NCBI GenBank assembly: GCA_016787375.1
Contig: JAEUUM010000550.1
Location: 1-5,390, forward strand
Direction: 5' to 3'
Origin: Saprospiraceae bacterium
GTDB lineage: Bacteria > Bacteroidota > Bacteroidia > Chitinophagales > Saprospiraceae
Length of the DNA: 5,390 nt
Under the pieces are notes generated by a model, which was not told the origin of the DNA, searched no databases, and was given only the letters and a program-made list of their open reading frames with translations. The translations under genes were made by a program, and so were the position numbers. Shown piece by piece: positions 1 to 5,035 of this stretch (positions are counted from its first letter, which is position 1; every line of letters begins with the position of its first letter).

Positions 1-11
1 AAACCACAGAT

Positions 12-47
12 AAAAAAAGCAACTCCAAACATGAAGTTGCTTTTTTT
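12..47 (-). terminator. Rho-independent terminator of the T9SS cargo gene, possibly bidirectional
   Basis: A 6-bp stem (GCAACT at 19-24 pairing with AGTTGC at 35-40) closes a 10-base loop. It is flanked by seven A on the left (12-18) and seven T on the right (41-47), which can extend the stem to 13 bp. It begins 17 bases past the stop of the minus-strand gene at 64-1392 and would give that transcript a U-tract. Because the tracts are symmetrical it could also stop transcription arriving from the left on the plus strand, where any gene lies outside the window. Confidence 0.85.
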
Positions 48-63
48 AAGTTGCTATAATCGA

Positions 64-1392
64 TTATTCAATGACTAATTTTTTAGTAACGAATTCACCT
101 TTTTGGTTTTTTAACGTCGCAAAGTATAAACCTGATTTTAGATCAGCTTTATCCAATAAGTAACTGTTACCTTGAATACCATCAACATTGTAAACATTAG
201 CACCGGTCACTGAACTAAGAGTAATGCTAAAAACATCATTATTGGCATTCTCAAATTTCACCAAAGTGCTTTGGCTGAATGGATTTGGGCTAAATGATAC
301 ACCATTTAACACGTTCAAATCTTTCGTCTTTACAAGTGACGCGTCACAAGACTCAAAGAAGTAAGCATTAAGTACAGTATCTTTGCTTAGACCCGTTAGG
401 TCGAGTGTTCTGTTTGATTGCCCAATTCCGTTTGCCTCACCACAGCTATCAGTAACAAATACAAGTGGGTCTGGCGAGTTACTATTCGCTTCAGCGAAAT
501 CATCGCCTCCATCACCGTTAAAGTATTTGTATGCATACTTACCTGCAGCAATTTGAGTTGTGATGGTATAGACACCTGCATGGTTAGGATCAGGCTCCAT
601 TTTCAAAACGTTTTTAGTCCAGGCACATTTTTGGAAGTTTCCGGCTACATGTACACCTGTTGAGTTAACAATTTCATTAGACATATCAACCCTAAAAATT
701 ACATTGTACTTGGTACCTTGGAGAGGAGAAGAGTAAGAAGTTTCGCCTGAAACCGCACCACCTGCATCAAGGGAGAATTTTTTGTTGGGGCCTTGGATAA
801 TCCATGAGCCACCTCCGCAATCAGTTCTCTCCGCACCCCACTCATAAGCACCATCTACCTCAGCCTGCACTACTCTAGTCCAAACGTGATCTCCAGCAAC
901 AGCATCACCGTTTGTGCCATCATCATAGGCTACCTCACTTGACCAACCATTGTATGCACCTTTGATACTTATTGATCCGTAATCGTTATTTGGGTCAATA
1001 ACGGTAAGGGTCACATCAACTTTTGTTTTCACTGCAGGAATTACGTAAATGGTTTGACCAGTCACACCACATGCAGCATCAGTTGTAAAAGAAGGGTTGT
1101 TCCCAATAAGTAGCCACTGATCATTCTCGTTGACAGCTCCCCACTCAAAAGAAGCACTTGGTGCAGCATCTACAACGAGGGACCAAATGTGGTCACCTGC
1201 AACAGCGTCACCGTTTGTTCCATCATCATAACCCGGAACTGTGGTTGCCCAACCATTATATGAACCTTTGAATGATGCTTGCAAAACAGCTTTGTTCGCA
1301 GAGTCGTCAAGTTGCAATGTAACCGGACACTGTGCATTTAAACTCAGGGATAGTAAAACACCGAAAGCGATTAAAAGTAAATTTCTTTTCAT
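64..1392 (-). CDS. Secreted multimodular protein with T9SS type A C-terminal sorting domain
   Basis: A 442-residue exported protein of unknown specific function. Residues 1-20 form a signal peptide (MKRN, hydrophobic core, likely cleavage LNA|QC). Residues about 24-120 and 126-223 are two homologous modules. Each has a KGxYNGW motif (42-48, 144-150), an acidic YDDGTNGDAVAGDH loop (55-68, 156-169) and an EWGA motif (83-86, 184-187). Residues about 228-350 form a third module starting VIFRVDMSNE and containing GVHVAGNFQ (246-254), of the kind seen in starch-binding-like (E-set/CBM20-like) domains of Bacteroidota. Residues about 365-442 are a T9SS type A sorting domain: SPNPF (368-372), GLYFATL (421-427) and a terminal KKLVIE. 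Six cysteines lie in the mature part, so disulfides are plausible. The family predicts export by Sec, passage through the outer membrane by T9SS, and removal of the C-terminal domain. Carbohydrate or glycan binding is inferred from the module style. No catalytic motif is visible. The ATG at 1392 is chosen because the signal peptide begins there. Confidence 0.9.
   Translation of the reverse strand: MKRNLLLIAFGVLLSLSLNAQCPVTLQLDDSANKAVLQASFKGSYNGWATTVPGYDDGTNGDAVAGDHIWSLVVDAAPSASFEWGAVNENDQWLLIGNNPSFTTDAACGVTGQTIYVIPAVKTKVDVTLTVIDPNNDYGSISIKGAYNGWSSEVAYDDGTNGDAVAGDHVWTRVVQAEVDGAYEWGAERTDCGGGSWIIQGPNKKFSLDAGGAVSGETSYSSPLQGTKYNVIFRVDMSNEIVNSTGVHVAGNFQKCAWTKNVLKMEPDPNHAGVYTITTQIAAGKYAYKYFNGDGGDDFAEANSNSPDPLVFVTDSCGEANGIGQSNRTLDLTGLSKDTVLNAYFFESCDASLVKTKDLNVLNGVSFSPNPFSQSTLVKFENANNDVFSITLSSVTGANVYNVDGIQGNSYLLDKADLKSGLYFATLKNQKGEFVTKKLVIE
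724..1323 (-). repeat. Tandem duplication of a roughly 95-codon module inside the T9SS protein gene
   Basis: Residues 24-120 (1033-1323) and 126-223 (724-1017) align over their whole length, from VTL at each start to a P near each end. The most conserved part is the acidic loop: 48 bases at 1183-1230 and 880-927 differ at six positions. Five differences are silent and one changes Ile to Val. Outside the loop the copies differ much more, for example NENDQWLLIG against the longer, Cys-containing and Gly-rich stretch before SWIIQG. This indicates an old duplication with strong constraint on the loop, not a recent copy. Confidence 0.85.
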
Positions 1393-1433
1393 AGTAAAAA
1401 CGTTTAATTATTTACAGATTATTGATTTTGTTG

Positions 1434-1463
1434 TGTAAAAATATAGAAAGTGTACTTTTTACA
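1434..1463. promoter_or_regulatory. 8-bp inverted repeat overlapping the candidate promoter (possible operator)
   Basis: TGTAAAAA (1434-1441) and TTTTTACA (1456-1463) are perfect inverted copies separated by 14 bases. Their centres are 22 bases apart, about two helical turns, which suits a dimeric DNA-binding protein. The repeat covers nearly the same bases as the promoter candidate of the T9SS gene. No regulator gene is visible nearby. The AT-rich setting makes this only suggestive. Confidence 0.3.
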
Positions 1464-1464
1464 A
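1436..1464 (-). promoter_or_regulatory. Candidate Bacteroidota-type promoter for the T9SS protein gene
   Basis: Read on the minus strand, TTG (1464-1462) is followed after 18 bases by TATTTTTA (1443-1436). This matches the Bacteroidota -33 TTG and -7 TAnnTTTG boxes except for the final G. Transcription would begin near 1430, giving a leader of about 40 bases before the ATG at 1392. The region is very AT-rich, so a chance match is possible. Confidence 0.4.
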
Positions 1465-1677
1465 TAATATTTTTCGATATTTTTTTGATAAAAATAAGCA
1501 GCCTAACTTAAGGCAACAATTAAGTTGATTAAACAAATTAAATGATTGTTTTTTGCTTAGAACAAAATAAAAGTTTGAGCTTATCTAAAATAATAATATG
1601 CATCCTGGATATATAATGCCTGAGTATTGATGAAGGTGACTTCTGAAAATAAAAGATATACTTTATATAATTTATGG
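1465..1677. other. Non-coding stretch between divergent genes, with one weak inverted repeat
   Basis: This is the middle of the 347-base gap between the T9SS gene and prs. It is strongly AT-rich and I see no plausible gene or RNA gene in it. The only structure I can name is an inverted repeat, AACTTAA (1505-1511) and TTAAGTT (1520-1526), with an 8-base spacer. It lacks an adjoining T-tract, so it does not look like a terminator. It could be a protein-binding site or chance. Confidence 0.4.
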
Positions 1678-1707
1678 TTGTAAAGAAATTCTTAATTTTT
1701 ACCTTTG
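1678..1707 (+). promoter_or_regulatory. Bacteroidota-type promoter of prs
   Basis: TTG (1678-1680), a 19-base spacer and TACCTTTG (1700-1707) match the Bacteroidota primary-sigma consensus (-33 TTG, -7 TAnnTTTG) at every defined position. Transcription would start around 1712-1715, giving a short leader of about 27 bases before the prs ATG at 1740. This is the best promoter match in the window. Confidence 0.75.
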
Positions 1708-1739
1708 TGCTCAGCAGTTAATAACATACAACCCAAATT

Positions 1740-2666
1740 ATGGAAGTCAAATTATTTTCAGGTACTTTTTCTAAACCACTTGCTGAAAAAATAGCAGATT
1801 ATTACGGATATGCATTGAGCGATAGTAGCCTGCTCAGGTTTAGTGATGGTGAAATGCAACCAGTGATTAATGAATCTGTAAGAGGAGCGTATGTATTTTA
1901 CATTCAATCAACTTTTGCTCCGGCAGATAACCTACTTGAGTTATTGTTGTTCATTGATGCTGCCAAACGCGCCTCATCCGGATATATAACGGCAGTAATT
2001 CCTTATTTTGGCTATGCTAGGCAAGACAGGAAAGACAAGCCAAGGGTGCCCATTTCAGCTCGGTTACTTGCTAATTTGATCGAGAAGGCCGGGGCAAATC
2101 GGATCATGACCATGGATTTGCATGCAGATCAATTGCAAGGATTTTTTGATATTCCAGTAGATCATTTAAAGAGTGAAGCAATATTTATTCCGGCAATAGA
2201 AAAATTGACCTTACCAGATATGGTTTTTGCCTCGCCTGATGTTGGAGGTGTTAAAAGAGCGAGGGCTTATGCCAAGCATTTTGAGAGAGACATGGTTATT
2301 TGTGATAAATATAGAAAGAGAGCCAATGAAGTAGCAGGTATGACGGTAATTGGTGATGTAAAAGGAAAAGATGTCATATTGGTTGATGATATCATAGACA
2401 CGGCAGGCACACTTTGTAAAGCTGCAGATATGTTACTTGACCATGGCGCTACCTCTGTCAGGGCATTTATTACCCATCCGGTGCTTTCGGGCAAAGCTTA
2501 TGAAAACATAGCTTCGTCTAAAATCGAGGAGATTTTCGTGACCGATACCATTCCCTTGAAACAAATTTCACCTAAAATAAAGGTACTCTCTTCAGCCCAA
2601 CTTTTTGCCAGAGCCATAAGAAACACCCATGAGCACAGATCAATTTCTGCACTTTTTGTAGAATAG
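1740..2666 (+). CDS. prs: Ribose-phosphate pyrophosphokinase (PRPP synthetase), class I
   Basis: Cytosolic enzyme that transfers pyrophosphate from ATP to ribose 5-phosphate, giving PRPP and AMP. PRPP feeds purine, pyrimidine, histidine, tryptophan and NAD synthesis. The 308 residues fit the family's usual size of about 310. Visible motifs are FSDGE (34-38), NESVRG (44-49), the ATP-site YARQDRKD (92-99), DLHADQLQGFF with metal-binding His128 (126-136), SPDVGG (165-170), the catalytic flexible loop DKYRKRAN (189-196, Lys190 and Arg192 aligning with the essential Lys and Arg of the Bacillus enzyme), and the PRPP-binding loop VDDIIDTAGTL (215-225). THPVLSG (245-251) near the C-terminal side is also typical. 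No key residue is missing. The ATG follows an excellent promoter, and the preceding bases (ACCCAAATT) contain no Shine-Dalgarno, as is normal for Bacteroidota. rplY follows after 106 bases, the usual prs-rplY (ctc) order. Confidence 0.98.
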   Translation: MEVKLFSGTFSKPLAEKIADYYGYALSDSSLLRFSDGEMQPVINESVRGAYVFYIQSTFAPADNLLELLLFIDAAKRASSGYITAVIPYFGYARQDRKDKPRVPISARLLANLIEKAGANRIMTMDLHADQLQGFFDIPVDHLKSEAIFIPAIEKLTLPDMVFASPDVGGVKRARAYAKHFERDMVICDKYRKRANEVAGMTVIGDVKGKDVILVDDIIDTAGTLCKAADMLLDHGATSVRAFITHPVLSGKAYENIASSKIEEIFVTDTIPLKQISPKIKVLSSAQLFARAIRNTHEHRSISALFVE

Positions 2667-2689
2667 TAAAATTATTTTATTGTTTGGTA

Positions 2690-2721
2690 TTGTGTGTTTT
2701 ATAAAAAATGTCGTATATTTG
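2690..2721 (+). promoter_or_regulatory. Bacteroidota-type promoter of rplY
   Basis: TATATTTG (2714-2721) is an exact TAnnTTTG -7 box, with TTG (2690-2692) 21 bases upstream. Transcription would start near 2727, leaving a leader of about 45 bases. No convincing terminator separates prs from rplY, only an all-A/T hairpin at 2667-2679, so rplY may be read both from this promoter and by readthrough from prs. Confidence 0.6.
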
Positions 2722-2772
2722 CGTTCATTTTTGACAAAAGGCGGTTTTTAAACCCTAAAATTTAGTTTTCCA

Positions 2773-3342
2773 ATGGAAAAAGTAATCATTAAAGCAAACA
2801 CCAGAGCCGAAGTTGGATCTACAGCGGCAAAATCTTCAAGGAACAACGGCATGGTTCCGGGTGTAATTTATGGCGGAAAAGATGTAATACATTTCGAAGC
2901 TGACCCAGTTGCCTTCAGGTATGTGATTTATTCACCTGATTTCAAAATTTTGAATGTAGAACTTGGAGGCAAAACACATAAGTGTATCCTTAAATCAACA
3001 CAGTTTCATCCAATCTCTGAAAAAATTGAGCACATCGACTTGCTCGAGTTGGTAGATGGTCAAACTTTTAAGTGTAAAATTCCACTAAGATTTAAAGGAA
3101 CATCACCTGGAGTAAAGGTTGGTGGCAAATTTGTTCAAAAGCTAAGAGTAATAGACGTTAAAACAACTCCTGATAAGTTGGTGAATGAATTGTTTGCTGA
3201 CATATCTTCGATGGAGCTTGGTGGTACTTTAAGAGTACGAGATATTCAAGTAAATGACGGTATCGAAATTACAAACCCTCCGGCAATTCCGGTGGCATCA
3301 ATCGAAATTCCTAGAGCGCTTCGTAACCAAAATCAAGGTTAA
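2773..3342 (+). CDS. rplY: 50S ribosomal protein bL25, long form with TL5/Ctc C-terminal domain
   Basis: A 5S rRNA-binding protein of the large ribosomal subunit; the longer form is also called general stress protein Ctc. At 189 residues it is about twice the length of the 94-residue E. coli protein and has the extra domain of the TL5/Ctc type. The N-terminal domain (about 1-93) carries TRAEVG (10-15), the VPGVIYGG signature (28-35) and QFHPISEKIEHIDLLEL (77-93), the conserved 5S rRNA-binding half. The C-terminal beta domain (about 97-182) contains PLRFKGTSPGVKVGG (104-118) and LRVRDI (153-158). The tail RNQNQG is short, without the long acidic or low-complexity extension seen in some relatives. 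The ATG at 2773 aligns with the family's usual N-terminus. It follows prs and ends 13 bases before a strong hairpin terminator, so it closes that transcription unit. The pth gene that often follows in prs-rplY-pth clusters is absent here. Confidence 0.97.
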   Translation: MEKVIIKANTRAEVGSTAAKSSRNNGMVPGVIYGGKDVIHFEADPVAFRYVIYSPDFKILNVELGGKTHKCILKSTQFHPISEKIEHIDLLELVDGQTFKCKIPLRFKGTSPGVKVGGKFVQKLRVIDVKTTPDKLVNELFADISSMELGGTLRVRDIQVNDGIEITNPPAIPVASIEIPRALRNQNQG

Positions 3343-3355
3343 TAAGTTGTTAATA

Positions 3356-3390
3356 GACAAAACAGGCATAATTTTTATGCCTGTTTTGTC
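3356..3390 (+). terminator. Strong hairpin terminator after rplY
   Basis: A perfect 15-bp stem (3356-3370 with 3376-3390) closes a 5-base loop (ATTTT). The stem contains the GC-richer core CAGGC/GCCTG and the 3' arm includes TTTT. It starts 13 bases past the rplY stop. No long T-tract follows the right arm (ATTTAATGG), so it may act partly as an RNA 3' end stabiliser. The near-perfect symmetry means it could also work for transcription from the right. Confidence 0.85.
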
Positions 3391-3453
3391 ATTTAATGGA
3401 CTTTGCTGATTCAAAACACATCTTGTGTTGTAAAATCAAAATCTGAAGTAACC

Positions 3454-4224
3454 ATGCAAACTTTGCGTTTAACTCTCATCCAATCAAATCTGATATGGCA
3501 GAATATCAGTGAAAATTTAAATAAATTCGAAACCAAGTTAAATGACTTGTCTGGAATGACAGATGTAGTTGTTTTGCCTGAAATGTTCACCACAGGTTTT
3601 TCCATGGATACTTCATTGGCAGAGGAACAAGATGGTCAAGCTGTAACCTGGATGAAAGATCAGTCATATAAAATTGATGCAACATTAATTGGTTCGATAA
3701 TTGTCAAAGAGCAAAACAAATGCTATAACAGACTTTATGTTGTTCAACCGGATGGTTCGGTAAACTACTATGATAAAAGACATTTGTTTACCTATGGAAA
3801 CGAACACAAACATTTCCAACCCGGTCAAAAGAGACTGGAAATTGAAATAAAATCCTGGAAAATATGCCCTTTGATATGCTATGATTTAAGGTTTCCGGTA
3901 TGGTCACGAAATACGACAGGTTATGATTTACTTTTGTTTGTAGCCAACTGGCCTGGGGTAAGAACTTTTGCTTGGAAAACGCTGCTCGCTGCACGGGCCA
4001 TCGAAAATCAATGTTACGTGGCAGGAGTCAATCGAATAGGTGTTGATGGTAAAGGTCTTGTGTATGACGGAAATACCATGTGTCTGGATTATTTGGGCAG
4101 AACATTAGCTACCTGTGAGGATCAAGAGACAGTTGTGACAGTGGTACTTGACAAACACGCTCAAGATACATTCAGGCAAGATTTTCCGGCGTTGAACGAT
4201 CAAGATCATTTTAGTATGGTCTAA
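3454..4224 (+). CDS. Omega-amidase, YafV/NIT2-type nitrilase-superfamily hydrolase
   Basis: Predicted cytosolic amidase that hydrolyses alpha-ketoglutaramate (or oxosuccinamate) to the 2-oxoacid and ammonia, clearing by-products of glutamine or asparagine transamination. The 256 residues are close to the length of E. coli YafV. The nitrilase Glu-Lys-Cys triad is visible: Glu43 in LPEMFTTGFSM (41-51), Lys108 in YDKRHLF (106-112) and Cys142 in ICYDLRFPVWSRN (141-153). The supporting Glu117 lies in GNEHKHF. ANWP (164-167), AWKTLLAARAIENQCYVAGVNR (from 173) and GxxYDGNTM match the YafV branch closely, which favours omega-amidase over other nitrilases. I chose the ATG at 3454. A longer frame from a TTG at 3403 adds 17 residues (QNTSCVVKSKSEV and neighbours) that do not belong to the fold, whereas MQTLRLTLIQ is the expected first beta strand. 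No good promoter box is visible in the 63 bases after the upstream terminator, so expression may come from readthrough. No aminotransferase partner gene is adjacent. Confidence 0.93.
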   Translation: MQTLRLTLIQSNLIWQNISENLNKFETKLNDLSGMTDVVVLPEMFTTGFSMDTSLAEEQDGQAVTWMKDQSYKIDATLIGSIIVKEQNKCYNRLYVVQPDGSVNYYDKRHLFTYGNEHKHFQPGQKRLEIEIKSWKICPLICYDLRFPVWSRNTTGYDLLLFVANWPGVRTFAWKTLLAARAIENQCYVAGVNRIGVDGKGLVYDGNTMCLDYLGRTLATCEDQETVVTVVLDKHAQDTFRQDFPALNDQDHFSMV

Positions 4225-4249
4225 TCATAATTAAATAGTTTTAACAATA

Positions 4250-4282
4250 AATTTGTATGCCATTAATTTGGCATTTCAAATT
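4250..4282 (+). terminator. Two-part hairpin after the omega-amidase gene, likely terminator
   Basis: The inner stem ATGCCA (4257-4262) / TGGCAT (4269-4274) has a 6-base loop. The outer stem AATTTG (4250-4255) / CAAATT (4277-4282) is separated from it by a small 1x2 internal loop. The structure begins 25 bases after the amidase stop. No clear T-tract follows, so termination is plausible but not certain; a regulatory site or RNA-stability element is an alternative. Confidence 0.5.
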
Positions 4283-4311
4283 GAATTATAAATATTACGA
4301 AATTTTATACA

Positions 4312-4339
4312 TTGTTTAATAAACTAATGTGTATCATTG
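4312..4339 (+). promoter_or_regulatory. Candidate promoter of the NlpC/P60 lipoprotein gene
   Basis: TTG (4312-4314), a 17-base spacer and TATCATTG (4332-4339) match the Bacteroidota consensus except for one T in the -7 box. Transcription would start near 4345, about 45 bases before the ATG at 4391. It also argues against the TTG at 4337 as a translation start, because that codon would lie inside the -7 box. Confidence 0.45.
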
Positions 4340-4390
4340 CGACAAGAAAAGTTTAAGTCTAAAAGCATTCTGGAAAACCGATATATACAA

Positions 4391-4945
4391 ATGAGAGAAA
4401 AGCAAATGAGGATTCAAATATTGTTAATGGCCATAGTTTTGGTTTCGTGCGCAGCATTCAAAGAAGCGCCGTTAAGAGCCTCTGACTATCCGGCCGGTAT
4501 AACATACTCAGCAGGAGGAGGACCAGCAACCAGCAGTTCTCTCACTGAAGAGCAAATACGAAGAGAAGTTGTTGTCCTTGGAAAACAATATGAAGGAATG
4601 AAATACCGCTCTGGTGGTAAAGAGCCTTCGACAGGTTTTGACTGTTCCGGATTTACAGGGTATTTGTTCAGAAATTTCGATATTGATCTTTCTGCTAACT
4701 CAGGTACCCAGATTCAAGACGGAAAACATAAGAATTTGAAAGATGTAGAACCTGGAGATTTGATATTTTTCTCTCGTTCGGATGGGGGAAGGATATTTCA
4801 TGTAGCTATGGTCGTTTCAAACAATGAAGAAGGAATAACCGTAATTCATAGCACCAATAGCAATGGCATTATTAAAACCAATATAAGCAAAGATGAATAT
4901 TGGTTTCCAAAAATTGCCGGTGCAAGGGATGTAATCAGTCGATAA
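4391..4945 (+). CDS. NlpC/P60-family cell-wall peptidase, lipoprotein
   Basis: Predicted membrane-anchored cysteine peptidase that cuts peptide stems of peptidoglycan, typically a D-Glu-diaminopimelate bond. With the ATG at 4391 it has 184 residues. Residues 1-19 are a lipoprotein signal (MREKQMR, then a short hydrophobic stretch) and LVSC (17-20) is the lipobox, with Cys20 the lipidated residue. Residues about 21-50 are a Ser/Gly/Ala-rich linker. The NlpC/P60 domain covers about 53-178: catalytic Cys85 in GFDCSGFTGYLF (82-93), PGDLIFF (121-127), His137 in RIFHVAMVV (134-142) and His153 in VIHSTNSNGI (151-160), giving the usual Cys-His-His set. There is no SH3b or LysM targeting domain, so this is a minimal Spr/NlpC-like form. 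Alternative starts are the ATG at 4406, leaving a 14-residue signal, and a TTG at 4337, which would put 18 charged residues before the signal and is unlikely. The exact substrate is not deducible. Confidence 0.92.
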   Translation: MREKQMRIQILLMAIVLVSCAAFKEAPLRASDYPAGITYSAGGGPATSSSLTEEQIRREVVVLGKQYEGMKYRSGGKEPSTGFDCSGFTGYLFRNFDIDLSANSGTQIQDGKHKNLKDVEPGDLIFFSRSDGGRIFHVAMVVSNNEEGITVIHSTNSNGIIKTNISKDEYWFPKIAGARDVISR

Positions 4946-5035
4946 TCGACACGCGCTTAACTAATCAATCAATTAAACTTACCAGCTTTTTCAAGTTGAG
5001 TAAGTAGCTATTGTTTCATCATTATCTTATTAGTT

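Noticed and set aside
396..663. Short open frames on both strands inside the T9SS protein gene (minus 396-581, plus 418-663)
   Set aside because: They lie wholly inside a well-supported gene, have no recognisable motifs and show unbiased, low-quality composition. They are shadow frames.
1241..1438. Plus-strand 65-codon open frame across the start of the T9SS gene
   Set aside because: It is antisense to the signal peptide and promoter region, has no motif or start signal, and is explained by the opposite-strand gene.
1546..1577. Possible second prs promoter, TTG at 1546-1548 with AAAGTTTG at 1570-1577
   Set aside because: The -7 box lacks its leading T, the resulting leader would be over 150 bases, and a perfect promoter exists at 1678-1707.
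2267..2494. Minus-strand 75-codon open frame inside prs
   Set aside because: It is antisense to the highly conserved PRPP-loop region of prs, and nothing supports it independently.
2667..2679. TAAAA-TTA-TTTTA hairpin just after the prs stop as a terminator
   Set aside because: The stem is 5 bp of A/T pairs only, so it is too weak to call a terminator.
2743..2765. Small palindromes in the rplY leader (GGTTT/AAACC and CTAAA-A-TTTAG) as a riboswitch or autoregulatory element
   Set aside because: The arms are only 5 bp and the loops are 1-2 bases, so stable RNA folding is unlikely, and no known leader motif is recognisable.
3411..3994. Minus-strand open frames (3411-3605 and 3788-3994) in the omega-amidase region
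   Set aside because: Both are almost or fully antisense to the amidase gene and lack recognisable domains or promoters.
4946..5035. Promoter for adk in the gap after the lipoprotein gene
   Set aside because: TAGCTATTG and TATTGTTT resemble the -7 box only loosely, and no correctly spaced TTG pairing fits better than chance.
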